Assembly (NCBI GenBank): GCA_019550975.1
Contig: SDWH01000008.1
Span: 62,001-126,000, forward strand
Source: Bacteroidales bacterium SW299
Lineage (GTDB): Bacteria; Bacteroidota; Bacteroidia; Bacteroidales; Bacteroidaceae
Reading direction: 5' to 3'
Length of the DNA stretch: 64,000 nt
Made by a program: the position numbers and the translations under genes. Below the pieces are notes generated by a model that saw only the letters and a list, made by a program, of their open reading frames with translations, ran no database searches and was not told the origin of the DNA. Each line of letters opens with the position of its first letter. Position 1 is the first letter of the stretch. Shown one piece after another: positions 8,583 through 17,407 of this stretch.

Positions 8583-9281
8583 TTATTGCAATAACATTTT
8601 TTTTAATTCTTCAACACCTGCCGAAGCTCCCATGCGGATTACGTTCACCCTTCTTCCGGAGCCGATATGCACCTCTTTAGGGTCGATCAGATAGACAGGT
8701 ATATCGGCCGGAGCGTAGTTCAGCAGGCCTGCGGCCGGATAGACGTTCAGCGATGTGCCGATGATGACGAAGATGTCGGCTTTCATCACATGGTCGATGG
8801 CCGTTTCGATCATCGGGACAGGTTCGCCGAACCATACGATGAACGGGCGCAGCTGGGATCCGTCGGCGGCTTTGTCGCCCATCTTCACGCAGTATTCGTC
8901 CGGCTTCAGCTCCTTGATGCACTTCGGATTGTTCGGTTGCAGGCTTGATGTCACTTTTGTCAGTTCTCCGTGAAGATGGATGACATGGCTGCTCCCGGCG
9001 CGTTCGTGCAGGTTGTCTACATTCTGCGTAATGATTGTCACGTTGAAATCCTTCTCCAGTTCGGCCAGCAGGATGTGCCCCCGGTTGGGCTTCACGTCGA
9101 GCAGCTGCTTTCTCCGCTCATTGTAGAAATTGATGACCAGTTCCGGGTTGGCGGCATAGCCTTCGGGTGTGGCCACTTGTTCCACGGGATATTTCTCCCA
9201 AAGTCCTCCCGCATCGCGGAACGTGCTGATGCCGCTTTCAGCGCTCATGCCGGCTCCCGTCAGTACAACCAGATTCTTCAT
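8583..9281 (-). CDS. cobB: Sir2-family NAD-dependent protein deacylase lacking the zinc cluster
   Basis: A 232-residue sirtuin. NAD-binding motifs GAGMSAESGISTFR (about 8-21) and TQNVDNLHERAG (about 84-95) are intact, as are the catalytic His in HLHGEL (about 102-107), the C-terminal GTSLNVYPAAGL and the loop VWFGEPVP. Family members remove acetyl or other acyl groups from lysine using NAD. Between HGEL and FGEP the usual four zinc-binding cysteines (two CxxC pairs) are absent: only two isolated Cys occur (in PKC and EYC). Zinc-less sirtuins of this type are known in some bacteria, so the protein may still be active. Acyl specificity (deacetylase versus desuccinylase) cannot be settled here. 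Confidence 0.88.
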   Translation of the reverse strand: MKNLVVLTGAGMSAESGISTFRDAGGLWEKYPVEQVATPEGYAANPELVINFYNERRKQLLDVKPNRGHILLAELEKDFNVTIITQNVDNLHERAGSSHVIHLHGELTKVTSSLQPNNPKCIKELKPDEYCVKMGDKAADGSQLRPFIVWFGEPVPMIETAIDHVMKADIFVIIGTSLNVYPAAGLLNYAPADIPVYLIDPKEVHIGSGRRVNVIRMGASAGVEELKKMLLQ

Positions 9282-9313
9282 TTTAGTTCCTCCTAATGTT
9301 TTGTTTGACTTTA

Positions 9314-9321
9314 CAAATGTA
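9314..9321 (-). promoter_or_regulatory. -7 element for the sirtuin gene
   Basis: Reads TACATTTG on the minus strand, 32 bases before the ATG at 9281; matches TAnnTTTG. Confidence 0.55.
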
Positions 9322-9462
9322 GCGATAAAAATGAATGCATGTGTCCGGAAGTGCTTTCAGTTTATGGAAAAAAGATGAAGGCTCTTTTCTGCGGGATGGA
9401 TGCATATCTTCTGAAATAAGAAATTTTATCAGTCAAAATTCCTCATATTCATGGAAAAAGGA

Positions 9463-9470
9463 TACCTTTG
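9463..9470 (+). promoter_or_regulatory. -7 element TACCTTTG for the FKBP operon
   Basis: TACCTTTG lies 41 bases before the ATG at 9512 and matches the Bacteroidetes -7 consensus. Confidence 0.6.
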
Positions 9471-9511
9471 CCGCGCAAGAATAAAATAATGTAAAGATTT
9501 AAATCTATCGT

Positions 9512-10096
9512 ATGGACAAATTCAGTTATGCCATTGGCCTTGGAATCGGTCAGAACTTGTTAAGTATGGGAGCGAAAGACTTGAATGCCGATGATTTCGC
9601 CCAGGCTGTAAAAGATGTGCTGGAAGGTAACAAGACAGCCATTACGCACAATGAGGCGCGTGAGATTGTGAACAATTATTTTGCTGAGCTTGAAAAAAGC
9701 GTCAACGAAAAAAATATAGCGCAGGGAAAGGCTTTTCTCGATGCAAACCGGAACAATCCCAATGTAGTGACTTTGCCCAGCGGATTGCAGTATGAAGTGA
9801 TCAGGGAAGGAAACGGGAAGAAGCCGAAAGCTACCGACCGCGTGCGCTGCCATTATGAGGGCACGCTGCTCGACGGCACACTGTTCGACAGCTCCATCAA
9901 GCGCGGCGAACCGGCCGTGTTCGGCGTAAACCAGGTCATCAAGGGATGGGTGGAAGCTCTGCAGCTGATGTCGGAAGGAGCGAAGTGGAAACTCTATATT
10001 CCTTCGGAACTGGCATACGGCGTGCAGGGAGCAGGCGATATGATTCCTCCCTACAGCACACTGATTTTTGAAGTGGAATTAATCGAAGTTTTATAA
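9512..10096 (+). CDS. FKBP-type peptidyl-prolyl isomerase (FklB-like), cytoplasmic
   Basis: A 194-residue prolyl isomerase. The N-terminal half (1-85) is the helical dimerisation domain of the FKBP_N type. The C-terminal FKBP domain (about 88-194) holds the active-site run VRCHYEGTLLDGTLFDSS, then GVIKGW-like QVIKGWVEALQLM and the end segment IPPYSTLIFEVELIEV. There is no signal peptide, so it should act in the cytoplasm, unlike the lipoprotein paralogue 20 bases downstream. The two probably form one operon that supplies proline isomerase activity to both compartments. Confidence 0.93.
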   Translation: MDKFSYAIGLGIGQNLLSMGAKDLNADDFAQAVKDVLEGNKTAITHNEAREIVNNYFAELEKSVNEKNIAQGKAFLDANRNNPNVVTLPSGLQYEVIREGNGKKPKATDRVRCHYEGTLLDGTLFDSSIKRGEPAVFGVNQVIKGWVEALQLMSEGAKWKLYIPSELAYGVQGAGDMIPPYSTLIFEVELIEVL

Positions 10097-10116
10097 TAAA
10101 AAATTAGAAAAAGCAA

Positions 10117-10974
10117 ATGAAAAAAGGAACATTCTTTATGGTGCTTGCCGCTGCTGCGGGACTTGCATCATGTGCGCAGGGTCCGAAAGCGAACCTGAAA
10201 ACTGATGTCGACACGCTTTCTTATATGTTGGGTGCAGCAAACACACGCGGCCTGATGGATTTCGTTCACGGACGTCTGGGCATTGACTCGGCTCACGTGG
10301 CAGACTTCATCAAAGGTCTGGAACAGGGCTGCAAGGAAACTGACGCGAAAGAAAAGGCATATCTGGCAGGTATTCAGATTGGCCAGCAGATCAGCAACGA
10401 CGAAATGTTTGACTATACCAACAAACGTATCTTTGGCGAAGACACAACTAAGACTATTGACAAGGATAACTTCCTTGCAGGATTCATCGCAACGGTGAAG
10501 GGACACGGTATGGCTACAGCTGACTCTGCCAATGCGTATGTGGAAGTTAAGTCTGAAGCTATCCGCGTGAAGGCTCTGGAAGAAAAGTTCGGCGAATACA
10601 AGAAGCAGAACGAAGACTTCCTGGCAAGCAACAAGTCGAAGGAAGGAATCCAGACTACAGAGAGCGGACTCCAGTATAAAGTGATCAAGATGGGCAACGG
10701 TGAAAAGCCGACCGAAAAGTCAAGAGTGAAAGTGAACTACAAAGGTACGCTGATTGACGGAACAGAGTTCGACAGCTCTAAGGACAAACCGGCAACGATG
10801 TCTGTAAGAGGTGTGATCAAAGGCTGGCAGGAAGCGCTGAAGATGATGCCTGTAGGATCTAAGTGGGAACTGTATGTTCCGCAGGAACTGGCTTACGGAA
10901 CTCGTCAGACTGGCAAGATCAAGCCGTTCTCTACGCTGATTTTTGAAGTGGAACTGGTAAGCATCGAGAAATAA
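10117..10974 (+). CDS. FKBP-type peptidyl-prolyl isomerase lipoprotein
   Basis: A 285-residue exported FKBP. The leader MKKGTFFMVLAAAAGLASC gives a lipobox LASC with Cys19, so the mature protein is lipid-anchored in the envelope. An extended FKBP_N helical region (about 30-165) is followed by the FKBP catalytic domain (about 175-285) with VKVNYKGTLIDGTEFDSS, GVIKGWQEALKMM and IKPFSTLIFEVELV. It likely folds or chaperones envelope proteins. It follows its cytoplasmic paralogue by 20 bases and is followed by a strong terminator. Confidence 0.93.
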   Translation: MKKGTFFMVLAAAAGLASCAQGPKANLKTDVDTLSYMLGAANTRGLMDFVHGRLGIDSAHVADFIKGLEQGCKETDAKEKAYLAGIQIGQQISNDEMFDYTNKRIFGEDTTKTIDKDNFLAGFIATVKGHGMATADSANAYVEVKSEAIRVKALEEKFGEYKKQNEDFLASNKSKEGIQTTESGLQYKVIKMGNGEKPTEKSRVKVNYKGTLIDGTEFDSSKDKPATMSVRGVIKGWQEALKMMPVGSKWELYVPQELAYGTRQTGKIKPFSTLIFEVELVSIEK

Positions 10975-10998
10975 ACCGACAGATATTGTAGATGCAAG

Positions 10999-11031
10999 AA
11001 TCCTTCGTCCTCACGGGCGGAGGATTTTTTT
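10999..11031 (+). terminator. Terminator of the FKBP operon
   Basis: A 12-bp stem (AATCCTTCGTCC with GGGCGGAGGATT, two G-U pairs), loop TCAC, then a run of seven T. Confidence 0.85.
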
Positions 11032-11053
11032 ATGTTGCCCCCGGAAGCAGCTC

Positions 11054-11917
11054 TTACAGCCCGGTGTCATGAAAGCTTTTGCGGTAGTTCATGGGTGTCA
11101 GTCCTGTCATTTTCTTGAACATGCGGTTGAAATAGGTTTGGTCTTCAAATCCCAGCTGGTAGGCGATTTCTTTTATCGGTGTGGTTTCAGTTACCAGTTT
11201 GAGCTGGGCATTTTCGATTCTCTTTTTATTGATGTATGCCAGTGGAGTCATGTTGATTTCTTTTTTGAACAGTCTGATCAAGTGGTCTTTCGAAAGGCAT
11301 GAAACGGCAGCCAGCGCATCGAGGTCGGGATGGCTGTTCAGATTCATGCGGATATACTCCAGCGTTTTGGTGATGCGCTCGTCCCTTACGTATTGTTTGG
11401 GCTGGGCAAGATGCAGGAACTGTGCCAGAAGCTGGTAGATTATTCCGCGCGACTCCACTCTTGCGTATAATTCCCTCTGCTTGTTCTTCAGAATGTTCTT
11501 GTTCAGTGTGGAATTGTTGTCATAGAATTTCGGGTCTGTCTGCGTAAGTTCCATTTCCGGGCATAGCTCATGCAGTTTCTTGATGCGGGAAAGTATCCCT
11601 TTCTCGGCTTTTATTTCTGTCGGCAGTATCCAGTCTTCAAGGATATCGTGCCCCGATTCGTTGTAAATGTGGATGTAGTAGTGCCGGAATTCCTCCCGGC
11701 AGATATAGCTGTGCGGAGTGAAGGCCGGCACAATATACATGAAGTCCGGATACAAGTCCTGTGTCTTGTCGGGCAATACGATCTGGGCATGCCCTTCCGT
11801 TACGTAATACATGCGCGTAAAGGGACTGCATATGTTTTTGTAGTTCCAGTTGTTCAGGCAGTAGGCTTCTCCTATGTGAAGAACAAGAAAATGCATCTGG
11901 TCTATGTCGTTGTTCAT
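11054..11917 (-). CDS. AraC-family transcriptional regulator, candidate fucose regulator
   Basis: A 287-residue regulator. The N-terminal part (about 10-110) is a cupin-like sugar-sensing domain (HFLVLHIGEA, PAFTPHSYICREE). The C-terminal part is the paired HTH of AraC/XylS proteins: first helix-turn-helix around LAAVSCLSKDHLIRLFKKEI, second around IAYQLGFEDQTYFNRMFKK, then the signature end TPMNYRKS. I start it at 11917 because the minus-strand -7 element sits at 11941-11948, inside the longer open frame that runs to 11968. It is divergent from fucI with about 200 bases between, the usual layout of a local regulator, so control of the fucose operon is likely. In the Bacteroides fucose cluster I remember, the regulator is GntR-type, so an AraC protein here is a difference. 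Confidence 0.85.
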   Translation of the reverse strand: MNNDIDQMHFLVLHIGEAYCLNNWNYKNICSPFTRMYYVTEGHAQIVLPDKTQDLYPDFMYIVPAFTPHSYICREEFRHYYIHIYNESGHDILEDWILPTEIKAEKGILSRIKKLHELCPEMELTQTDPKFYDNNSTLNKNILKNKQRELYARVESRGIIYQLLAQFLHLAQPKQYVRDERITKTLEYIRMNLNSHPDLDALAAVSCLSKDHLIRLFKKEINMTPLAYINKKRIENAQLKLVTETTPIKEIAYQLGFEDQTYFNRMFKKMTGLTPMNYRKSFHDTGL

Positions 11918-11940
11918 TTTGTTTCTCCGCTGGTGATATG

Positions 11941-11948
11941 CAAAGATA
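11941..11948 (-). promoter_or_regulatory. -7 element for the AraC-type regulator
   Basis: Reads TATCTTTG on the minus strand, 23 bases before the ATG at 11917. It decides the start of the gene, since an upstream ATG at 11968 would precede the promoter. Confidence 0.65.
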
Positions 11949-12068
11949 GTCAAAAGACTTTTGTCCATGCATAAGCGGGTGCGCTTTTTTTCGGCAAAGA
12001 AAAAGCAGGAAGTCGATATTGTCCTATTGAATGTCGGATTCGTGTCATTCGTAAATGGCTGGAACGTC

Positions 12069-12076
12069 TAATTTTG
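12069..12076 (+). promoter_or_regulatory. -7 element for the fucose operon
   Basis: TAATTTTG, 37 bases before the fucI ATG, matches the Bacteroidetes consensus. No good -33 box is visible, as expected for an activator-dependent promoter. Confidence 0.6.
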
Positions 12077-12113
12077 CATTACAGTTCAAAATTAACAACA
12101 AATCTCTTATATT

Positions 12114-13886
12114 ATGAGCAAGTATCCTAAAATTGGAATCCGCCCGACCATAGACGGTCGGCAAGGAGGTGTCCGCGAGAGTCTGGAAGAAAAGACAATG
12201 AAGTTGGCTCAGGCCGTGGCTGATTTGATTTCATCCCAGGTGAGGTATGCCGATGGCAAGGCGGTAGAGTGTGTAATAGCCGATGGAACGATAGGCCGTG
12301 TCGGTGAAAGTGCCGCTTGCGCCGAGAAGTTTGAGCGTGAGGGTGTCGGTGCAACGATTACTGTCACTTCTTGCTGGTGCTATGGATCAGAAACGATGGA
12401 TATGAATCCTTACTGGCCGAAAGCCGTGTGGGGCTTTAACGGAACGGAACGTCCGGGAGCTGTATACCTTGCGGCAGTGTTGGCTGGCCATGCCCAGAAG
12501 GGACTTCCTGCATTTGGCATTTATGGACATGACGTACAGGATGCGGATGATAATTCGATTCCGGATGATGTGGCGGAGAAGATATTGCGTTGGGCACGTG
12601 CAGCCATCGCCGTTGCACAAATGCGCGGCCAGAGCTATCTGTCTGTCGGAAGCCAGTGTATGGGCATTGCGGGAAGTATTGTAGACCAGAACTTCTTCCA
12701 GGAATATTTGGGCATGCGGAACGAAAGCGTGGATGAAACGGAAATCCTGCGCCGTATGGACGAAGGCATTTATGATCATGAAGAGTTTGAAAAGGCGATG
12801 GCCTGGACTGAAAAGTACTGCAAGTCGAACGAAGGATGGGACAAGAATCGTCCTGAACGGCAGAAGACTCGGGAACAGAAGGATGCCGACTGGGAATTTG
12901 TCGTGAAAATGACTCTGATTGTCAGAGATCTGATGCAGGGCAATCCGAAACTGCGTGAACTGGGATTTAAAGAGGAGGCTATCGGCCATCATGCCATTGC
13001 TGCCGGTTTCCAGGGACAGCGCCAATGGACGGACTGGAAGCCGAACGGTGACTTTACGGAGGCTTTGATGTGCAGCACGTTTGACTGGAACGGCATAAGA
13101 AAGGCTTATGTGTTGGCTACAGAGAATGATTCTTGCAATGCCGTAGCAATGCTGTTTGGCAATTTGCTGACAGGATGCGGGCAGATGTTCAGCGATGTGC
13201 GTACCTATTGGAGTCCGGAAGCTGTGAAACGCGTAACGGGAAAGGAACTGACGGGTATTGCCTCGAACGGTATGATTCATCTGATCAATTCGGGTGCCAC
13301 AACGCTGGATGCCACAGGAGCAAGTACGGATGCAGCCGGGAAACCTTGCATGAAGCCTTGCTGGGAGATGACGGAACAGGACGCAGAGGCTTGTCTGAAA
13401 GCAACGAACTGGCTTCCGGCCGACCGTGACTATTTCCGTGGCGGAGGTTTCTCCAGCAATTTCTTGTCGAAAGGTGGAATGCCTGTCACCATGTCGCGCC
13501 TGAATCTGATAAAGGGACTTGGACCGGTGCTGCAAATAGCCGAGGGATGGACGGCTGATGTAGATCCTGAAATATTTGAGGTGCTCAACAAACGTACAGA
13601 TCCTACGTGGCCTACAACCTGGTTTGTTCCGCGTTTGTGCAGCAAGCCGGCTTTCCGTGATGTTTATTCTGTAATGAACAATTGGGGGGCTAACCATGGT
13701 GCTATCAGCTATGGACATATCGGAGCGGATCTGATAACCTTGGCTTCCATGCTTCGTATACCGGTATGTATGCACAATGTAGAGGACGACAAGATTTTCC
13801 GTCCGGCTGCATGGAATGCTTTTGGAATGGATAAGGAAGGGGCTGATTATCGCGCATGTGCTGCATACGGACCCATTTACAAGTAA
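12114..13886 (+). CDS. fucI: L-fucose isomerase
   Basis: Converts L-fucose to L-fuculose, first step of cytoplasmic fucose catabolism, with a Mn-dependent ene-diol mechanism. At 590 residues it matches the E. coli enzyme (591). The N-terminal opening [20 protein letters not shown] is characteristic. Conserved metal and catalytic positions are at the expected numbers: Glu in [10 protein letters not shown] (about 337), Asp in [10 protein letters not shown] (about 361) and His in ISYGHIG (about 528). First gene of a four-gene operon with fucA, fucK and fucP. Some fucose isomerases also accept D-arabinose, so that activity is possible. Confidence 0.97.
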   Translation: MSKYPKIGIRPTIDGRQGGVRESLEEKTMKLAQAVADLISSQVRYADGKAVECVIADGTIGRVGESAACAEKFEREGVGATITVTSCWCYGSETMDMNPYWPKAVWGFNGTERPGAVYLAAVLAGHAQKGLPAFGIYGHDVQDADDNSIPDDVAEKILRWARAAIAVAQMRGQSYLSVGSQCMGIAGSIVDQNFFQEYLGMRNESVDETEILRRMDEGIYDHEEFEKAMAWTEKYCKSNEGWDKNRPERQKTREQKDADWEFVVKMTLIVRDLMQGNPKLRELGFKEEAIGHHAIAAGFQGQRQWTDWKPNGDFTEALMCSTFDWNGIRKAYVLATENDSCNAVAMLFGNLLTGCGQMFSDVRTYWSPEAVKRVTGKELTGIASNGMIHLINSGATTLDATGASTDAAGKPCMKPCWEMTEQDAEACLKATNWLPADRDYFRGGGFSSNFLSKGGMPVTMSRLNLIKGLGPVLQIAEGWTADVDPEIFEVLNKRTDPTWPTTWFVPRLCSKPAFRDVYSVMNNWGANHGAISYGHIGADLITLASMLRIPVCMHNVEDDKIFRPAAWNAFGMDKEGADYRACAAYGPIYK

Positions 13887-13898
13887 TGAAAGGAGGAG

Positions 13899-14540
13899 AT
13901 GAAGATGATTTCTAACGAACAGATTGAACAGTTCATACAGCAGGCACACCGTGTGGGTGATGCAGGGTTGACAATTTGCAGCAGCGGCAATATTTCATGG
14001 CGCATTGGAGATGAGGCTCTCGTTTCGGGAACCGGTTCGTGGGTGCCTTCATTGAGGAAAGACCAGGTGTCTGTGTGCCATGTGTCTACGGGAGAGGTGC
14101 TGAACGGCGTGAGGCCTTCTATGGAAAGCGGCTTTCACCTGGGAATCATGCGCGAACGTCCGGATGTAGACGTAGTGCTGCATTTTCAGTCACCTTATGC
14201 AACAGCTGTGGCTTGTATGAAAGACATGCCGGCAGACTTCAATGTCACGGCGGAGATACCTTGCCATGTGGGCAGCGAAATACCGGTCATTCCTTATTTC
14301 CGTCCGGGTTCGCCCGAACTGGCAGAGCATGTAAAGAAAGCTTTGGCAAATCATAATTCTTGCCTGTTGCGCAAGCATGGACAGGTTGTATGCGGAAAAG
14401 GGTTTGACGAGGTGTTCGAACGGGCCATGTTCTTTGAGATGGCTTGCCGTATCATCGTTTTGTCTGGAGGCTCTTATGAGGTGCTGAACCAGGCTGAAAT
14501 CGAAGATTTGGAAAATTACATTCTGAACAAGAAGCAATGA
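13899..14540 (+). CDS. fucA: L-fuculose-1-phosphate aldolase (class II aldolase/adducin family)
   Basis: A 213-residue zinc aldolase that splits L-fuculose-1-phosphate into dihydroxyacetone phosphate and L-lactaldehyde. Visible family features are GLTICSSGNISWRIGD (about 25-40), the acid/base region MESGFHLGIMRERPDVD and the C-terminal zinc-site His in CLLRKHGQV. The first metal motif reads LHFQSPYATAV: the usual His-x-His of this family is His-x-Gln, so one of the three expected zinc histidines is replaced. Position in the operon (12 bases after fucI, ATGA overlap with fucK) supports the role strongly. A good Shine-Dalgarno-like AAAGGAGGAG precedes the ATG at 13899. Confidence 0.9.
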   Translation: MKMISNEQIEQFIQQAHRVGDAGLTICSSGNISWRIGDEALVSGTGSWVPSLRKDQVSVCHVSTGEVLNGVRPSMESGFHLGIMRERPDVDVVLHFQSPYATAVACMKDMPADFNVTAEIPCHVGSEIPVIPYFRPGSPELAEHVKKALANHNSCLLRKHGQVVCGKGFDEVFERAMFFEMACRIIVLSGGSYEVLNQAEIEDLENYILNKKQ

Positions 14541-15922
14541 GTACTTTTTTAGCAGTTGATTTTGGAGCCGGGAGTGGCCGCGTGATTGCGGGTGTGGTGA
14601 ATGACGGTCAGCTGGTGCTGGACGAACTGCATCGCTTTTCCAACCGTCAGATACGCATCGGCCGTCATTTGTATTGGGATTTCCCGGCTCTATTTGAAGA
14701 AATGAAGGAAGGCTTGCGCCGGGCCGCCGCGAAATATACGGATATCTTGAGCATAGGCATTGATACGTGGGGAGTGGATTTCGGCCTGGTAGATGCTGCC
14801 GGTAACCTGATGGGAAATCCGGTTTGCTATCGGGATGCGTTTACGGAGCATGTGCCGGAGGAGGTGTTTGGCAGGATCGATGTTGCAGCGCATTATGCGG
14901 AAACGGGCATTCAAGTGATGCCGATCAATACAATGTTCCAGCTTTATGCGCTCAAAAAGGAAAATAAGGCATGGCTGCAGGAAGCACGTCACCTCTTGTT
15001 TATGCCGGATTTGTTCGCCTATTATCTGACAGGAGTTCCGGGGAATGAATATACCATTGCCTCGACTTCCGAAATGCTGGATGCGGAACGGCGTGAGTGG
15101 AGCCGTCCGTTGGTTGAAGGATTAGGTCTTCCGGCTCATCTTTTCGAAGATAAACTGTTGATGCCTGGATCAGTGCGTGGCACCTTATGTCCGGATGTCG
15201 CGGCAGAAGTGGGCTTGCCTGCATCAGTCAAGATCATATCGGTGGGGTCGCATGATACGGCAAGTGCGGTTTATGCTGTTCCTTTCCGGAAAGGGAAAGT
15301 AAGTGCGTTTCTCAGTTCCGGCACATGGTCGTTGCTGGGCATCGTAATGGATGAACCTTTATTGACCGAAAATGCTCGGGTTGCAGGGTTTACCAATGAA
15401 GGCGGAGTAGGCGGGAATATCTGTTTCCTTCAGAATATTACCGGCTTATGGATTTTGCAATGTCTTGTCCGTCAATGGACCGCCAAAGGATTGCAGGCTG
15501 ATTATGACTTTCTGATAGCTGAGGCAGAGAAAGTGACGGATGTTCCTTGTATTGATGTAGACGCTCCTGATTTCCGGCATCCGGATGATATGGAAGCTGC
15601 TATTGTTTCTTATTGCCGGTCGCACGGCCTGACGGTGCCGGTTACGCAGGGAGAATATGTGCGCTGCGTGTTGCAGTCGCTGGCTGTACGCTATCGCGAG
15701 GGATTGGCCGGTTTGAATGCGTTGCTCCCCCGTCCGGTGGAATGCCTGCATATTATCGGCGGAGGGTGCCGGAATCGTTTGCTTAACCGGCTTACGGAAG
15801 AAGCGTTGGGCATTCCGGTCATTTCAGGTCCGGTAGAAGCGACGGCTGTAGGCAATATCCTGGTACAGGCTGAAGCCTGCGGAGTGATTGAAAACAAAAA
15901 TGATGTTCATGCGATAAATTAG
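14537..15922 (+). CDS. fucK: L-fuculokinase (FGGY family, rhamnulokinase-like)
   Basis: Phosphorylates L-fuculose at O1 with ATP. A 461-residue FGGY kinase: N-terminal phosphate-binding loop LAVDFGAGSGRVIAG (about 5-19), substrate motif SIGIDTWGVDFGLVD (about 72-86) and C-terminal ATP region LHIIGGGCRNRLLNRL (about 404-419). The sequence is of the rhamnulokinase (RhaB) type rather than E. coli FucK, as in other Bacteroides fucose operons, so cross-activity with rhamnulose cannot be excluded. The start ATG overlaps the fucA stop (ATGA), a sign of translational coupling. Confidence 0.92.
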   Translation: MSTFLAVDFGAGSGRVIAGVVNDGQLVLDELHRFSNRQIRIGRHLYWDFPALFEEMKEGLRRAAAKYTDILSIGIDTWGVDFGLVDAAGNLMGNPVCYRDAFTEHVPEEVFGRIDVAAHYAETGIQVMPINTMFQLYALKKENKAWLQEARHLLFMPDLFAYYLTGVPGNEYTIASTSEMLDAERREWSRPLVEGLGLPAHLFEDKLLMPGSVRGTLCPDVAAEVGLPASVKIISVGSHDTASAVYAVPFRKGKVSAFLSSGTWSLLGIVMDEPLLTENARVAGFTNEGGVGGNICFLQNITGLWILQCLVRQWTAKGLQADYDFLIAEAEKVTDVPCIDVDAPDFRHPDDMEAAIVSYCRSHGLTVPVTQGEYVRCVLQSLAVRYREGLAGLNALLPRPVECLHIIGGGCRNRLLNRLTEEALGIPVISGPVEATAVGNILVQAEACGVIENKNDVHAIN

Positions 15923-16027
15923 CAGGCGGATGGAGGGATATCTTTTGAGGACTGCCGTTTCCCGGCAAACTGGCTCAGGGAAGCCCCTCTTTCTATAAAT
16001 AAAATCTAAACTAAAAGAAAACAAGCC

Positions 16028-17344
16028 ATGAAAAGCACTCGTAAAATACCCGTAGTCGGGGACGGCTCGTGGGCAGCCATAATTCCTTTCGTGCTCATCA
16101 CGAGCTGTTTTGCCTTGTGGGGATTTGCCAATGACATTACTACCCCTTTGGTGAAAGCTTTTTCCAAAATTTTTCGCATGAGCGTCACGGAAGGTACACT
16201 CGTGCAGGTTGCCTTCTATGGAGGCTATTTTGCCATGGCCTTTCCGGCAGCCATGTTCATACGCCGTTATTCTTATAAGGCCGGTGTCATGCTGGGACTG
16301 GGGCTGTATGCTTTGGGAGCGTTCCTGTTCTTCCCTGCCAAAATGACCGGCGATTATTATCCTTTCCTTATAGCCTATTTTGTATTGACTTGCGGACTGT
16401 CTTTCCTTGAAACCAGTTGCAATCCCTACATCCTTTCCATGGGGGCGGAAGAAACGGCTATGCGTCGTCTTAATCTGGCTCAGGCGTTTAATCCGATGGG
16501 GGCTTTGCTGGGCATGTATGTGGCGATGGAATTTATTCAGCGCCGGCTGCATCCGCTGGATACGGAAGGAAGGGCCTTGCTTTCAGACAGCGAATTTGAG
16601 GCCGTACGCGATGCAGACTTGTCTACACTTATTGCTCCTTATCTGGTGATAGGGTTGGCTACGCTTTGCGTGCTGATACTGATCCGTCTGATAAAAATGC
16701 CTAAGAATGGGGATGGTTCGGGGAAGATAGACTTCATCCCTACGCTGAAACGTCTTTTCAAGGTTCAGCGTTACCGTGAGGGAGTAATCGTACAATTCTT
16801 TTACGTGGGTGCGCAGATTATGTGCTGGACGTTTATCATTCAGTACGGAACCCGTTTGTTTATGGATATGGGGATGGCCGAACAGATGGCTGAGGTGCGT
16901 TCTCAGAAGTTTAATATTCTTGCTATGGCGGTATTCTGTGTGAGCCGTTTCGTCTGTACTTTTTTGCTGCGTTTCTTCAATCCCGGGCAGCTGTTGCGGG
17001 CGTTAGGCATTGGCGCGGCTCTGTTTACGCTTGGAGTGATGTTTTTTCAGAACATTCTCGGCATGTATTGTATCGTAGGTGTATCAGCCTGCATGTCTTT
17101 GATGTTTCCCACAATCTACGGGATTGCTTTGAAAGGACTGGGGGAGGATGCCAAATTCGGGGCCGCCGGCCTGATTATGGCCATCTTGGGCGGGTCAATA
17201 CTTCCTCCGCTTCAAGCTTCCATTATTGATTTGCATGAATTGTGGGGGATGCCGTCCGTCAATTTGTCGTTTGTATTGCCGTTTATCTGCTTTGTGATCG
17301 TTGTCTTTTATGGCCACCGTTCCTATCAGAAGAAATGGTCATAG
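16028..17344 (+). CDS. fucP: L-fucose:H+ symporter (MFS)
   Basis: A 438-residue major facilitator with 12 predicted membrane segments. It begins WAAIIPFVLITSCFALWGFANDIT, in which Ala-Asn-Asp corresponds to the proton-coupling Asp46 region of E. coli FucP. Segment 4 carries FLETSCNPYILSMG and NLAQAFNPMGALLG, where the sugar-site Glu and Asn/Gln are found in FucP. Inner-membrane importer of L-fucose for the upstream enzymes. It lies 105 bases after fucK but on the same strand before the terminator at 17.36 kb, so it is probably the last gene of the operon. Confidence 0.94.
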   Translation: MKSTRKIPVVGDGSWAAIIPFVLITSCFALWGFANDITTPLVKAFSKIFRMSVTEGTLVQVAFYGGYFAMAFPAAMFIRRYSYKAGVMLGLGLYALGAFLFFPAKMTGDYYPFLIAYFVLTCGLSFLETSCNPYILSMGAEETAMRRLNLAQAFNPMGALLGMYVAMEFIQRRLHPLDTEGRALLSDSEFEAVRDADLSTLIAPYLVIGLATLCVLILIRLIKMPKNGDGSGKIDFIPTLKRLFKVQRYREGVIVQFFYVGAQIMCWTFIIQYGTRLFMDMGMAEQMAEVRSQKFNILAMAVFCVSRFVCTFLLRFFNPGQLLRALGIGAALFTLGVMFFQNILGMYCIVGVSACMSLMFPTIYGIALKGLGEDAKFGAAGLIMAILGGSILPPLQASIIDLHELWGMPSVNLSFVLPFICFVIVVFYGHRSYQKKWS

Positions 17345-17363
17345 CAGTATTGGCTGCAGTTGT

Positions 17364-17407
17364 TCTTCTCCATCCCCTTTTCAAGAAGAGGATGGAGAAG
17401 GATTTTT
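17364..17407 (+). terminator. Terminator of the fucose operon
   Basis: A 10-bp perfect stem (TTCTCCATCC at 17366-17375, complement at 17390-17399) followed by GGATTTTTT. It abuts the end of the converging lipoprotein gene. Confidence 0.8.

Noticed and set aside
12387-13949. Long open frame antisense to fucI (520 codons)
   Set aside because: Shadow of fucI; composition is not protein-like and the sense gene is certain.
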